A stretch of DNA of 64,000 bases from Vitis vinifera (taxonomy: Eukaryota; Streptophyta; Magnoliopsida; Vitales; Vitaceae). The translations under genes were made by a program, and so were the position numbers. Positions 22,703-34,190 of the stretch are shown here, one piece after another (the first letter of the stretch is position 1; every line of letters begins with the position of its first letter). The notes under the pieces were generated by a model. That model was not told the DNA's origin. It did not search any database and saw only the letters and a list, made by a program, of their open reading frames with translations. The DNA lies in NCBI RefSeq assembly GCF_030704535.1, contig NC_081817.1:3301001-3365000 (forward strand), in the 5' to 3' direction.

Positions 22703-25700
22703 ATGGGTGATGCAATTGATTTGACCGGGGACGGAGGAGTACTGAAGACAATTATAAAGCAAGCCAAACCTGATGCACTCACTCCAACAGAGAATCTCCC
22801 TCTTGTTGATGGTATGCTCTTATCACTAACAACGGTACATTCTCAGTGTACTTATGAAGGATTTTACAAGATTATGGGAAGGAATCAACATTCCATAATG
22901 TTGCATGGTTGGTTTGGCAGATAAGCTCTCTTTGTTGAGCGACGAGTGAGAGATGTTTTCACAATTGGACTGCTTGAAGTATATTCCTTTTTTTTTTTAT
23001 TCGAATTTATTTTCTTGTTTTCTTGATGAAAAGAAGAAAAGAAAACTCTTATTCTTGTTTAGCTTTGTGGGTATTCTCTCCTTAAGACCAGATTACATTA
23101 AAATTATATGTAATGCATTTGTTTGTGCAATGTATTTATTTCATTCTTTCCTACTTCTTTAACCCTATCTTTTTTGGGCAAGCAATCAAAGAGATATTTG
23201 CCTAACTGGATGGCTAGAGGTTTATTCTTTTTCCAACACTTTTTTTCTTGTTTCTTTTTAGTGCAGTTCTTGTTTAGCCTTTTATTTTATGAAATTTGAA
23301 CAACATGGAAATTTGCATTTAAATTGTGTACAGGTTAACAACACATGTTTGTACTGTTTTAACTTTTCTTTTATGATTGTCATGGATGGGGATTGGGACA
23401 CCCTCTTTTTCTATTACTTTTTAAAAAATGGGAGTCTGTTCTATTGTTGAAACAATATTGTCTTCTTTCTTTCTATTTCCCCCCCTAATTTTCTCTTAAA
23501 AAAGAAAATCTACTATGAAGCAGTCATTTAACTATCCAATGCCTTGTTTTGGATGGGGAACCTTATATAAAATGGTGAGTGGTGCTCTCTGTGATCTTTA
23601 TGTATTCAAGATCATTACGGTATACTTGTTTGTGTTGTGCAGTGCATTATGAAGGCACTCTTGCAGAAACCGGTGGAGTTTTTGACACTACACATGAGGA
23701 TAATACAGTGTTCTCATTTGAGCTTGGGAAAGGCACTGTAATTAAGGCATGGGACATTGCTTTGAAAACAATGAAGGTTAATCTATTCTTACAGCTTTAT
23801 CTTGCCATATCTTTTCTGGTTAAAGTTGAAAGTTCCTGTTACATGTTCTTTTATGTTGTTTCTTCCAGGTTGGGGAGGTTGCAAAAATCACTTGCAAGCC
23901 AGAGTACGCATACGGAGCTGCTGGTTCTCCACCAGATATCCCTGCAGAGTAATATTTTTACTATCCTGTCTCCTGTCATTGTTAGAACACAAGCCAAATT
24001 TAATTATTCTGTTTAAGTAGAAGTAAAACATAAGATGCCCAAGCATTGAGATAGTTATATATTTGGCAAACAATACTAACATGAGCATACAGTACCTTGC
24101 CTTGGGAATGTGGAAGCACTTGACCTTATTAGAACCCATTTCCTTTTAAAGTTGTTCTCTACATGTTTAGCAATTGTTTTTCTTTTCAACTAAGCTTGTA
24201 GATATAGTACAAATTTCACTTGATAGTTTATCTTGAACAAATATTGTGTTTCCAAATCCTGCGAGGGCTGGGCTGGACAACCGAGGACCATCTCCTTTAG
24301 TTATGGTTAGGGCCCAGGTGGAGGAGGCCCGTCTTGCTTTGGTAAGTGGCCAAAGCCCAATGAGGGGCCCAACCGCTGGTATTTCCCCTTTCTGGGTGAA
24401 GGATGGTCTGCAGAGGCTTTCTGAGGAGGAGACTCAATCGGAGGGGATTTCTAAGACCGACTGTGCTTTGTTGGAGAAAGTTGCAAGGTATAAAAACGCC
24501 CCTTTCTCTTTTGGAATGGTGGTTTCTGCTCCTCCTTCTTCCCCCTCTTCTATTTATGGTCGGACTCCTTTGGGGGAGTATTACGACCTTTCTGGGGCTA
24601 CCTTGGACATAACCCAGGGGGTTACTCATAGATTGTGCAATAGTTCTGGGTCTACAGAGCAGGAAGAAGGGAAGTGTTGGGAAATGATAGAGGTCAACAC
24701 TGACAGCATTGAAGAGAGCAGAGAGGCTTTGTGCCTTGCCCGGTCTATGCCACAAGAAGAAAGAGGAGGGGAGGAAGTAAGCTGGGAGGAAAGTGATTTG
24801 GCTAGGTTCAGTAAGTTTTTGGGATTCTCGACAAAGGGATTAGAGAAAGATATGTTGGAGTTCCTGGTCAAAATTAGAAATAGGAGAGAAAGAGTTCATA
24901 GCAAAGTTCTGCTGGAGAAATCGAGATTCGAAAGGGAGTTGAAAAGGCTTGAATGTTCCATCAATTATGAGGGGGGGAAGAAGAAGAAGTGTGCTGTGCA
25001 AGGAAGAGGGTGTCAAATTATGGAAGTCCAATGAAGATAAGGCTATTGAGTTGGAATGTGCGTGGAGCCAATGACAGCTCTGAAAGGAAAGTGATTAAGG
25101 CCATGATTAGAAGCCAGAAGGTTGACTTGTTTTGTGTCCAGGAAACGAAAATTCAGTCAATGACAGAGAGTTTGGTGAGGAGTTTGGGTTCTGGGAGGTT
25201 TCTTGATTGGGGTGCCATGGGTGCTCAGGGAGTTGCGGGAGGGATTCTGATATGTTGGGATAAAAGAACCCTAAAGGTTCTTGAGATGGAGATGGGGCAG
25301 TTCTCAATCTCTTGCAGGCTTAGGAATGTAGAAGATGGGAATGTGTGGATCTTCACAGGAGTGTATGAGCCGTTATCTAAAGAAGATAGGGAGATTCTTT
25401 GGGAAGAGCTAGGGGCTATAAGGGGCATCTGGGATGACCCATGGTGCTTAGGGGGCGATTTCAATGTTACCCTATCCCAAAGGGAAAGGAGTAATCAGGG
25501 GAGGCTGACTGGCGCCATGAGAAGATTTGCTCAGGTGGTTGACGAGCTAGAGCTCCTGGATCTTCCTATGCAAGGGGGGTGTCTTCTTGGAGTGGGGGCA
25601 GGAATAATCAATCTTCGGCGAGACTGGACTGCTTTCTAGTGACCCAAGAATGGCTTGATTGTTTTAGTGGGGTTGTCCAGAGTAGGTTACCCAGACCCAC

Positions 25701-28700
25701 CTCTGACCACTTTCCCATCTTGCTGAAAGGTGGCGGGATTAGACGGGGCCCTTCCCCGTTTAGGTTTGAAAATATGTGGCTCAAATTTGATGGGTTTAAA
25801 GAGCTTCTTCGGGGTTGGTGGCAGGAGGTGGGGGGGAGAGGGAGGGCTAGCTTTAGATTGGCTACAAAGATAAAGGTCTTGAAGGAAAAAATCAAAGGTT
25901 GGAACAAGGACGTGTTTGGAAGGTTGGAAGTTAATAAAAACTTAGCACTTCAACAAGTAGAATTTTGGGATGGGGTGGAGAGTGAAAGGAGCCTGACTAA
26001 AGGAGAGACGGAGTTGAAAAGAGAAGCTAAGGAAGTCTTTAAAAAGTGGGTGCTTTTGGAAGAAACGCACTGGAGACAGGTGTCAAGGGAGCTGTGGCTT
26101 AAGGAAGGGGATAAGAACACGGGGTTCTTTCACCGGATGGCTAATGCCCATAGAAGAAATAACTCCATGGAAAAGATTAAGATCAATGGGAGGTGGCTGG
26201 AGGAGGAGGAGGAGGTGAGAGAGGGGGTTGTGAATGCTTTTCAGCAGTTGTTGTCAGAGGAGCCAGCTTGGAAAGCTGATATTGAGGGGTTGAATCTTCA
26301 AAGGTTAAACCATATTGAAGCTGAAGGCTTGGAGCAGCCCTTCATTGAGGAAGAGATCCATGCTGCTCTAATGGGAATGAATGGAGATAAGGCTTCAGGC
26401 CCGGATGGGTTCACAGTGGCCTTTTGGCGATCTTGTTGGGACTTCATGAAGGAGGAGATTGTGGATCTATTCAAGGAGTTTTTTTATGAGAAGTCCTTTG
26501 CTAAGAGTCTCAATTCTACCTTCCTAGTCCTCATTCCCAAGAAAGGGGGGGCTGATGACCTTGGGGACTTCAGGCCCATTAGTCTGCTAGGGGGATTGTA
26601 TAAGCTCTTGGCCAAAGTGTTGGCCAATAGGCTGAAGAAGGTTTTAGACAAGGTGGTCTCTACGGACCAAAATGCTTTTGTGAAGGGAAGACAGATTTTG
26701 GATGCCTCACTCATAGCCAATGAGGTGATTGACTTCTGGTATAAACGTAAAGAGAAAGAGTTGATTTGTAAACTGGATATTGGAAAAGCCAATGATAGCA
26801 TTAATTGGAAGTTCCTCATGAAGGTCTTGCACAAGATGGGTTTTGGGGCTCGTTGGATGGAGTGGATCTGGTGGTGTATTTCAACTGCAAATTTTTCTAT
26901 TCTGGTTAATGGGGTGCCAACAGGTTATTTCTCCAATTCCAGGGGGTTGCGCCAAGGAGATCCACTCTCTCCCTACCTTTTTGTGTTGGGTATGGAAGTG
27001 CTAAGTGTGCTTTTAAGAAGAGCTGTTGATGAGGGATTCATTTTCGGCTGTAGTCTTCGAGGAAGGGGGGGAATGGGGATGAATGTGTCCCATTTACTAT
27101 TTGCTGATGACACTATTATTTTCTACGAAGCAAGGCAAGATCACCTTACCTCTCTAAACTGGATTTTGGCGTGGTTTAAGGCAACCTCTGGTCTTAAAAT
27201 AAACCTAGCTAAAAGTGAAGTAATTCCGGTTGGGGAGGTTGAAGACATCAATGAATTGGCTGTGGAGTTAGGGTGTAGAGTGGGGGCCCTTCCTACTGTT
27301 TATTTGGGGCTGCCCCTTGGAGCCAATCACAAGGCCACAATTATGTGGGATGGGGTGGAAGAAAGAATGAGAAGAAGACTAGCCCTTTGGAAAAGACAAT
27401 ATTTGTCAAAGGGTGGGAGAATTACCCTCATTAAAAGCACTTTGGCCAGTATACCTATTTACCAATTGTCTCTCTTTCAAATGCCCAAGCTAGTTGCAAA
27501 AAGGCTCAAAAAATTACAAAGGGATTTTCTTTGGGGAGGGGGAAGCTTGGAAAGAAAAATCTACTTAATCAATTGGGAGGTGGTCTGCACCTAAAAGGAG
27601 AAAGAGGGTCTAGGCATTCGGAAGATTGATCTCCTGAATAAGGCCTTGTTGGGCAAATGGATTTGGAGATTTGCCTTTGAAAAATAAATCCTTTGGAATA
27701 AGGTGATCGGGGTGAAGTATGGTTATGAGGGTTTTGGTTGGAGAACTAATGAGGCTCGCGGAACGTTTGGAGTGGGGGTTTGGAAGGAAATCTTGAAGGA
27801 GTCGAATTGGTGTTGGGATAATATAGAGTTCAAGGTGGGAAAGGGGACTAAGGTTAATTTCTGGACTAATCAATGGTGCAGTAATGAGGCGTTGTCCCAA
27901 ACTTTTCCCAGTTGTTTGCCTTGGCGGCCCAAAAGAACGCCTCGGTAAATGAGATGTGGGATTCTAGCCTTGGCCAAGGAGGTTGGAATATAAGATTCTC
28001 TAGAAACTCTAACGATTGGGAGTTGGACGCTATAGGAGAGTTGTTTCATATGCTGAGGGACTTGAGGATTTTTCTTGAAGAGGACTCGGTGATATGGAAA
28101 GGAGGGGGTCACAGTTTTCGGATTAGAGATGCTTACAAGCTGCTGACAGTCCCTAGTGTCATCACCTTCCCGAAAAAGAGTATTTGGGTGGACAAGGTCC
28201 CAATCAAAGTTGCTTTTTTTGCTTGGGAGGCTACTTGGGAGAAGGTCCTAACTTTGAATAGGCTTCAAAGACAGGACTTACATCTTCCAAATCGTTGCTT
28301 TTTGTGTGGTTGTGAAGAGGAAAATGTAAATCATATTCTTTTACACTTTATAGTAGTCAGGATTCTCTGGGAGATTGTCCTTACTTTGTTTGGGGCTAAT
28401 TGGGTGTTCCCAGAGACAGTCAAAGAGATGTTCCTTAGTTGGAGGGGCCCTTTTGTGGGGAAAAAGAGGAAAAAGATTTGGAATTCCATTCCGTTGTGTA
28501 TTTTTTGGACAGTTTGGAAGGAAATAAATATATTAGCCTTCAGGGGAGGCTCTCTAGCTATACAAAAGTTGAAAAATTCTTTTGTTTGTAACTTGTGGAG
28601 TTGGGCTAGGGTGTACATGGGAGAGGAGTTCTCTTCGATTTTAGGTTTTTTGGAATGGCTTGCCGTTCCTTAAGGGGTGGTGAGTGTGTTTTTGCTTAGG

Positions 28701-29695
28701 CTGCTATGTATACTTCCTGTATGCTTTGTGGTTTTCCGCCCCTTAATATATTTGCGCTCATGTATCAAAAAAAAAAATATTGTGTTCCCAAATGTTGTAG
28801 TAGTTCAGATTGGTTGGATGATAAGACATAGAACTTACCATACATATAGAACTTCCCAAGAAAAAGGAATATCAAATGTTGGACGTACATCACATAGATA
28901 AGGATTCCATGATTCTGAACCATGCTTACTGGCGATGTCAAATCCTAAGTTTGAGATGGGAATTCTTAGTTTCCTCATCAACTCATTTTTCGCAATAATA
29001 ATTTTCTCTTCTCTCGAAGCGAAAATATAAGATCTTAATCAAAATGAATCAATGGGTTGTTGCCAGTGAAACTGATTTATTAAGTTTCAATTAATTTGTA
29101 AATTTTTGTTATCAGGATGTAGAAATGAAGTCATATTGTACACTTCTTTCAAGTTGTTATTGAATATAATTTTGTTTTGTGTCAGTTTCACCTTGAACCT
29201 GATGTTTTACATTATTTGACAAAATGTCAAAACTTCTCCATAGTTTTGTTGTTCTATCTTATTTATTTTAGTAGTTACAGATCGATGACTTGTGGCTCCC
29301 TTATTTCTAAAAACTGAAAGCCAAGTCTGCTGTATTCATTTAATGCAGTGCAACCCTTGTTTTTGAGGTGGAGTTGGTAGCCTGCAGGCCAAGGAAGGGT
29401 TCAAGCATCAGTAGTGTTTCTGATGAGAGGGCTAGGCTTGAGTAAGTCATTATTTCTATCAATCGTTTCTTCTAATGCTTTTGTGATTTACCCATTCTAA
29501 AAAGAGCAGCATGATGATCCATGTCAAAACCATTTTTTAATCAGAGAGCTCAAGAAGCAGAGAGAGATGGCTGCTGCAACCAAAGAAGAAGAAAAAAAGA
29601 GGAGAGAAGAAGCCAAAGCTGCTGCAGCTGCCCGTGTTCAAGCCAAGTTAGATGCCAAGAAAGGTCAGGGAAAGGGAAAGGGCAAAGGAAAATAG
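22703..29695 (+). CDS. FKBP20-1: FKBP20-1-type peptidyl-prolyl isomerase
   Basis: There are five coding exons: 22703-22811, 23643-23776, 23869-23948, 29349-29441 and 29545-29695. All introns are GT-AG, and the total is 567 bp for 188 residues, close to the 190 of Arabidopsis FKBP20-1. Residues about 30-118 form one FKBP domain. Readable ligand-pocket residues are Tyr39, Phe50-Asp51, Phe62, Val69-Ile70, Trp73, Tyr96 and Phe113; the usual Glu before Val-Ile is Thr68. The tail is an Ala/Glu/Lys-rich helix followed by a GKGKGKGK end, as in the nuclear or nucleo-cytoplasmic FKBP20-1 group. FKBPs catalyse cis-trans isomerisation of Xaa-Pro bonds, but activity of this subgroup is not established by sequence. 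Intron 3 (23949-29348, about 5.4 kb) is swollen by a LINE on the same strand; no exon is damaged. The gene converges with LacA. Confidence 0.93.
24239..24257 (+). repeat. 5' target-site duplication of the FKBP-intron LINE
   Basis: This 19-bp stretch recurs at 28775-28793 with one mismatch. The copies flank the LINE body and its poly(A) tail. Confidence 0.85.
24258..25034 (+). pseudogene. LINE ORF1 remnant (C-terminal part)
   Basis: The frame is open for about 258 residues up to the TGA at 25032-25034, but its 5' part was never copied. The sequence matches the end of ORF1 in the LINE at 57-63 kb: both contain LARFSK/LAKFSK, LGFST and [18 protein letters not shown]. The conserved ORF1 nucleic-acid-binding domain (DUF4283) is missing. 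The stop overlaps the ORF2 start as ATGA. Confidence 0.8.
25031..28673 (+). pseudogene. LINE ORF2: endonuclease-reverse transcriptase, broken
   Basis: ORF2 starts at the ATG at 25031. The exonuclease/endonuclease/phosphatase-type endonuclease shows [14 protein letters not shown] and GGDFNV. A frameshift lies in the G-run at about 25575-25582. The reverse transcriptase then stays open to 27594, with [25 protein letters not shown] and the catalytic LLFADD box at about 27098. A TAA at 27592-27594, another TAA near 27685 and a frameshift near 27910-27950 break the C-terminal half. The last segment (to 28673) keeps an FFAWEA motif and the zinc-binding [17 protein letters not shown] region found downstream of plant LINE reverse transcriptases. 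The element cannot encode active enzyme. Confidence 0.9.
28775..28793 (+). repeat. 3' target-site duplication of the FKBP-intron LINE
   Basis: A 19-bp copy of 24239-24257 with one T-to-C difference, directly after the poly(A) tail. Confidence 0.85.
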
Positions 29696-30340
29696 GATCA
29701 TCTCACAGTTTCCTGGAAATAATTTGCAATGACTTATGAAGAACATCAACACTTTTTCATTTTAATGTAGGCGCAAGTTGCATGAAAGAGGAATCTCTCA
29801 ACTACATTTACAGTTGAAAACTTTTATCCATGGTCTCTGTTCTACATTTGCTCTGAGAAGTTCTAAAATTTCCGACTCTGATTTTGCTACCTTGCACTTA
29901 GTTAACAACTTCGATTTAGTTGCTTTTTTTTGGGCATTTTCTCTATTTGATCTCAATTTCATCGTTGGCATACTGTTAAAAATTTGGTGTGAACAAATAT
30001 TAATCTAGTTGTCTATGGTGGTTGGAGTTTCTTGAATGGTTGTTCCCTTGCCTACTGGGGCTGTGAACATAGCCATGACGGGAAATATTGGGATGGGCTT
30101 GATCCAGGCCAAGCCCTAATGGATTTGTCATAGGCTATTTACCTGTACATATAGATGGATTTTTTGGGCCAGAAAAAAAAAAAATCATATTCGGAATTTT
30201 ATTACCAAAAAACATCTCCATTTTATTATTTGGAGAAAAGAACATTAATGGGGAGAAAACAATCTGAAAGAGTAATTAATAAATTACAAAAGGGAAAAAT
30301 TGAGGTATCGTTTGAGGCCAAGATGAGGTCAAAAGCGTTT
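29696..30340. other. FKBP20-1 3' UTR and LacA 3' region
   Basis: The first part is probably the FKBP20-1 3' UTR. The end is the 3' UTR of the convergent laccase gene. I see no separate gene; short frames at 29778-30544 overlap laccase sequence in antisense or have no known product. Confidence 0.5.
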
Positions 30341-30355
30341 TGGAGGAAAGAGAGT

Positions 30356-32621
30356 TCAACACTGGGGAAGATCAGAGGGTGGAGGAGGCAACTTCTGGTT
30401 AGGCAGTTTTCCGTCCGTTACGATCCAAGCCATCTTCAAGCCCCAGCTTGTGTGAACTTCCAAGTGGCAGTGCATGAACCATACACCTATTCACGCATTC
30501 ACCAACAATTAAATTGGTATGTTACTATGAATTCTGTTCTGTGAAGAGTGTGTAGGAGGAAAGTTGTACTCACCTGGGTTGTCAGCAAAGAAGCGAATAG
30601 CTACCCATCCTCCAGAAGGCACACCCACAGTGTTCCTCTCAACTGGGTCTACGAGATTGAATTTGGGAGGGTCCTTCTTTGAATCAAAGTTCCCAAAACC
30701 TTGACCAACCAGAAAGAAGTTGAATCCATGAAGGTGCAGGGGGTGGCTTTCAATTCCAAGAATACTAGTATCTTGCAGCACTAACTCCACACTGGTGTTA
30801 AATGGAAGCACCACCACCTTAGTTCCATTGCTCACCATGGTGTTGTTGGGTGGTGTCCCTGTATAATTGAAAGGAAAGGTTGGAGTGGTTGGAAAATCTG
30901 TGGTGTAGACGCCTTTGGATTGCTGAAAAAAGTGTGCTTGGAGGATGGCTGTGGTGGGTAGAACAAAGGAGACATTGTTAACCGAAGCTGAAAACTTGGT
31001 ATTATTACTGGGTCCTTGACAGGTCTGGTTCTGTGGGCAAGGGTTTGTCCCTAGACCAACTGTGAAGAAAAATCTCTTGTCAACCTTTTTCGGTACATTG
31101 GCAGGGAACTCACTGTTTGCTAAGCTTCGGAGCTTTCTGGTGAAGTTGGCGGCAAAAGAAGTGTCATTTAGAGGAGGGAGTGTTGGTTTGAAGACAGGAA
31201 GGTTTTTAAATGAGGAGGCAGAGGGAGAGGATTTGGATGGTGGTTCATAGTGGAGGAGACCGGCAACAGTGGAATTGTCAAAGGTTCCACGGCCGGTGGC
31301 ATAAGGGCGAGCAGCCATGAGGAAGGTGGCATTAGGGAAGTGGGGTTTGGCCTTGAGGAGGAGGTTGGTGGTTTGGCCTGGAGTGATCAGAATTGTATCA
31401 GTTTTAAAGGGTTTGACGTAAATGGCATCCACATCAACCACTGTAAGGGTGTGGTTGGCAATGCTGAAGAAGAGCTCATCATTGAGTGCGGCATTGATCA
31501 ATCTCAGGAGGTAGGTCTTCCCGGGTTTTACCTTTAGCTTGAAAGTATCTGGACAATTTCCATACAGAAAGAATGTGAAATACGTACATGTATATATTTG
31601 AGTAAGCTATATTAGTAAGAAACAGTGATCAGGGTGGTGGAGTAAAGTACCTTGAGCTGAGCAGTTGTACAAGGGGCCAGGGAGGCCGTTGATGGTATAG
31701 GCATCAGAGACATTGGGGCCACCTCCATTCTGCAGGGCCTGGGTAATGACTGCCTCTGGATCGGCATTCCACCATTCTCCTATAGAATATCATACAATGG
31801 ATAATGAATTTACAAAGATTATGAAAAGAAAATGATTAAAAGACGTGCTAGTAGACCATATATATGATATATATGGGTGCGTACCAAATATAATGGGAAC
31901 TTCCTTGTAGGGTTTGGCAAATGGGTAAGGAACATTTTTCTTTGGAAGGATGATGATGGGTCCATAGACAGTGGATCTTAGCCATGAAATGTGAGCATGC
32001 CAAAACAGGGTTCCTCTTTGTCCAGTGATGGTGAAATTATAAACGTAGGACTGGCCTGTTTGAATAGGGCACTGGGTCACATATGCAGGTCCATCTGCCC
32101 ATCCACTCTGAAGCTGCCGAATGCCATGCCTGTAAATTTACACGGTCAGCCATCACAATTAGCATCTAAACATGTTTTCTTGTTCCTGATGCATCCATCA
32201 AAAACATTTTCTTAGGGAAGAGAAGATCATGAGAGGAAATCTAGTAGGTTTTCTTACCAGTGGATGGTAACATTATTCTGGACATTGTTAACCACCGTAA
32301 CCACCACTCGGTCGCCTTCCCGAGCAATGATGCGAGGTCCTGGAAACTGCCCATTCACACTCACGATGCTCTTCGTGTGGCACAACCTTGTCACGCTATG
32401 CAACTTGATCTACAAAATATCCGAAAGAAGCTTAAACAAAATTAAAACCAATTTAATAATATCAATCACTCAACTGTAACCCAAATAAGAAAAGTACATA
32501 CATTGAACTTGTAGTGCCTAGTGATGCCGGCGCTGGCAAGCTCCGGGACGACCAACAGGGTGTTCAAAACTAGGAACAAAAATCTAAGCATTGCAGTTGA
32601 TTGAAGAAGTGAAGCACCCAT
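30356..32621 (-). CDS. Laccase LacA (LAC17-like multicopper oxidase)
   Basis: There are six exons on the minus strand: 32621-32502, 32409-32258, 32129-31885, 31779-31651, 31548-30574 and 30486-30356. They total 1752 bp for 583 residues. A signal peptide ends near Ser-Ala-Gly-Ile (about residue 31), so the protein is secreted to the cell wall. All four copper-ligand blocks are present: HWHG (90-93), HAH (135-137), HPLHLHG (484-490) and [14 protein letters not shown] (546-559). Laccases use O2 to oxidise monolignols and other phenolics, feeding lignin formation. One oddity is Gln in place of the usual Arg in the first block (QLQSGWADG, residue 98). Many N-glycosylation sites are visible. A miR397 site lies at 31479-31499. 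It is convergent with FKBP20-1 and divergent from LacB. A copia element sits about 260 bp upstream of the ATG. LAC17-like placement is from memory of the family. Confidence 0.93.
31479..31499 (-). promoter_or_regulatory. Predicted miR397 target site in LacA
   Basis: This coding segment (MINAALNDE region) complements miR397a except at the miRNA 3' end. By eye it also has one G:U pair and one A:C mismatch near miRNA position 12. It is the weakest of the three laccase sites. Confidence 0.65.
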
Positions 32622-32730
32622 TGCTCTTGGAACTCTCCCTTTTTGGTTGGGTGAGAAACAATGTACACAGTAGAGCTCGATCAATGCTGGTGACTCCTTT
32701 GTGAGGCTCTTGGATGCTTGTGGCATCCAA

Positions 32731-32738
32731 TTATATAG
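32731..32738 (-). promoter_or_regulatory. TATA box of LacA
   Basis: CTATATAA on the minus strand lies about 110 bases before the LacA ATG. LacB and LacC have TATA boxes at matching distances. Confidence 0.7.
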
Positions 32739-32838
32739 AGATGGTATGGCGTTTCTACTTGATTAGGCCATGAAACTATCCAGAGTTAAAGAAAAAAAAA
32801 AGGAAAAGGAAAAACCAAACAACTACAAGGACTATCTT

Positions 32839-32861
32839 GATCCGACCAGATGTTGGTCAAG
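32839..32861 (-). promoter_or_regulatory. Conserved laccase promoter box with inverted repeat (LacA)
   Basis: The segment contains GACCA-N5-TGGTC preceded by TT, which also makes a W-box core (TTGACC). The same box occurs upstream of LacB (37038-37060) and LacC (43200-43222). Here it lies only about 20 bp from the copia insertion. Confidence 0.65.
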
Positions 32862-32879
32862 TTTAGTTTTAGAGTGTTG

Positions 32880-33167
32880 TGTTGAATTTTGACTTAGTAT
32901 TTGCTAGAATTTGAATTTTGAATATTGCAGCTGGAGTCTTGCACAAAATCTGCAACATCTAGATATTTTCTTATTTTTATTTGGTCAAGATTTGGTTTCT
33001 ATTTTATAGGAAGTAGTTGTTCATCATCTAGTAGCTTGATTTTCTGCTATTCTAATGTCATTTAAGTTACAAGTTCATGTATAAATTCAGCATTCTTCAT
33101 CAATAAAATCATAAGTTCCAGCAGCCCAAAAATATATTCTGTATAAGTATTTAATCTTATACCAACA
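32880..33167 (+). repeat. 5' LTR of the copia element
   Basis: 288 bp, TG...CA. It contains a TATAAAT at 33080-33086 and AATAAA at 33102-33107, giving a plausible start and poly(A) signal for the element's RNA. Confidence 0.95.
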
Positions 33168-33170
33168 AAG

Positions 33171-33183
33171 TGGTATCAGAGCC
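33171..33183 (+). other. Copia primer-binding site
   Basis: TGGTATCAGAGCC lies three bases after the 5' LTR. It is complementary to the 3' end of plant initiator-Met tRNA, the common copia primer. Confidence 0.9.
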
Positions 33184-33245
33184 ATAGTTATCTTGAGGGG
33201 CCAGTGAGGTGAGTGAACCCAAACACTTTCAAAAATCATTTAGCA

Positions 33246-34190
33246 ATGGAAGAGTCAAGTCTCACAGTTGCACCATCAATTCTTGATGGAGACAATTATG
33301 AAACTTGGGCTGTTAGAATGACAGTTCATCTACAAGCACTTGATGTTTGGGAAGCAGTGGAAGAAAATTATGAAGTTCCTCCCCTAGGAGCCAATCCAAC
33401 TGTGGCTCAAATGAAGTTGCATAAAGAAAGAAGGACAAGAAAGGCTAAAGCGAAAGCTTGCTTGTTTGCTGCAGTTTCACCATCAATTTTCATCAAAATC
33501 ATGAAAATTGATTCAGCTGCAGAAATTTGGGAGTATCTCAAGGAGGAATACAAAGGAGATGAAAGAATCAAGAACATGCAGGTGATGAACTTGATTCGAG
33601 AATTTGAAATGAAGAAAATGAGGGAGTCTGATGCTGTTAAAGACTATGCTGCACAACTTCTTTCAATAGCAGACAAAGTTAGGCTGCTTGGAAAAGAATT
33701 TTCCAATGAGAAGATTGTTCAAAAGATATTGGTTACACTTCCTGAGAAATATGAAGCTACAATTTCCTCTTTGGAGAATTCAAAAGATCTGTCAACTATT
33801 AGCTTGACAGAATTATTACATTCCTTGGAGGCTGTGGAACAAAGAAGACTCATGAGACAAGGAGATACTGCAGAAGGAGCATTTCAAGCAAGAATGCAGA
33901 AAAATGCAGGCCATAAAAATGGAAAGATGAACAACAACAAGCCATGCAGCAACAACCAAAAAAATGGGGTTTTTCCACCTTGTCCTCATTGCAAGAAGAC
34001 AAATCATTCTCCACAAAAATGTTGGTGGAGACCAGATGTGAAATGCAACAAGTGTGGTAAACAAGGACATGTGGAGAGGATTTGCAAAAATCAACAACAG
34101 GAAGAAACTAGTGCAGCAGTTGACTATTGCCAGGAGGAGCAATTGTTTGCAGCAACGTGTTTTGCTAATAAAAGCACCTCTGAAAGCTAG
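33246..34190 (+). CDS. gag: Copia Gag protein
   Basis: The first ATG after the primer-binding site is at 33246 and opens 314 residues. The N-terminal two thirds is a copia Gag of the UBN2/DUF4219 type (LDGDNYETW, EIWEYLKEEY). Near the C terminus is a CCHC zinc knuckle, CNKCGKQGHVERIC, that binds RNA. Gag coats the RNA in virus-like particles in the cytoplasm. The frame ends at a TAG (34188-34190) placed where copia polyproteins usually have Trp just before the protease DSG. Gag is therefore intact and separate from the pol remnant. Confidence 0.9.
   Translation: MEESSLTVAPSILDGDNYETWAVRMTVHLQALDVWEAVEENYEVPPLGANPTVAQMKLHKERRTRKAKAKACLFAAVSPSIFIKIMKIDSAAEIWEYLKEEYKGDERIKNMQVMNLIREFEMKKMRESDAVKDYAAQLLSIADKVRLLGKEFSNEKIVQKILVTLPEKYEATISSLENSKDLSTISLTELLHSLEAVEQRRLMRQGDTAEGAFQARMQKNAGHKNGKMNNNKPCSNNQKNGVFPPCPHCKKTNHSPQKCWWRPDVKCNKCGKQGHVERICKNQQQEETSAAVDYCQEEQLFAATCFANKSTSES

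Larger units (their letters stand above)
24258..28774 (+). mobile_element. 5'-truncated L1-type LINE in an FKBP20-1 intron
   Basis: A non-LTR retrotransposon of about 4.5 kb begins inside ORF1 and ends in a poly(A) run at about 28767-28774. A 19-bp target duplication (24239-24257 and 28775-28793) brackets it. It contains the 3' part of ORF1 and all of ORF2: endonuclease, reverse transcriptase and a C-terminal zinc-binding segment. ORF2 carries frameshifts and stops, so this copy is inactive. It lies in the same orientation as the host gene; splicing across it must still occur if FKBP20-1 is functional. Confidence 0.92.
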
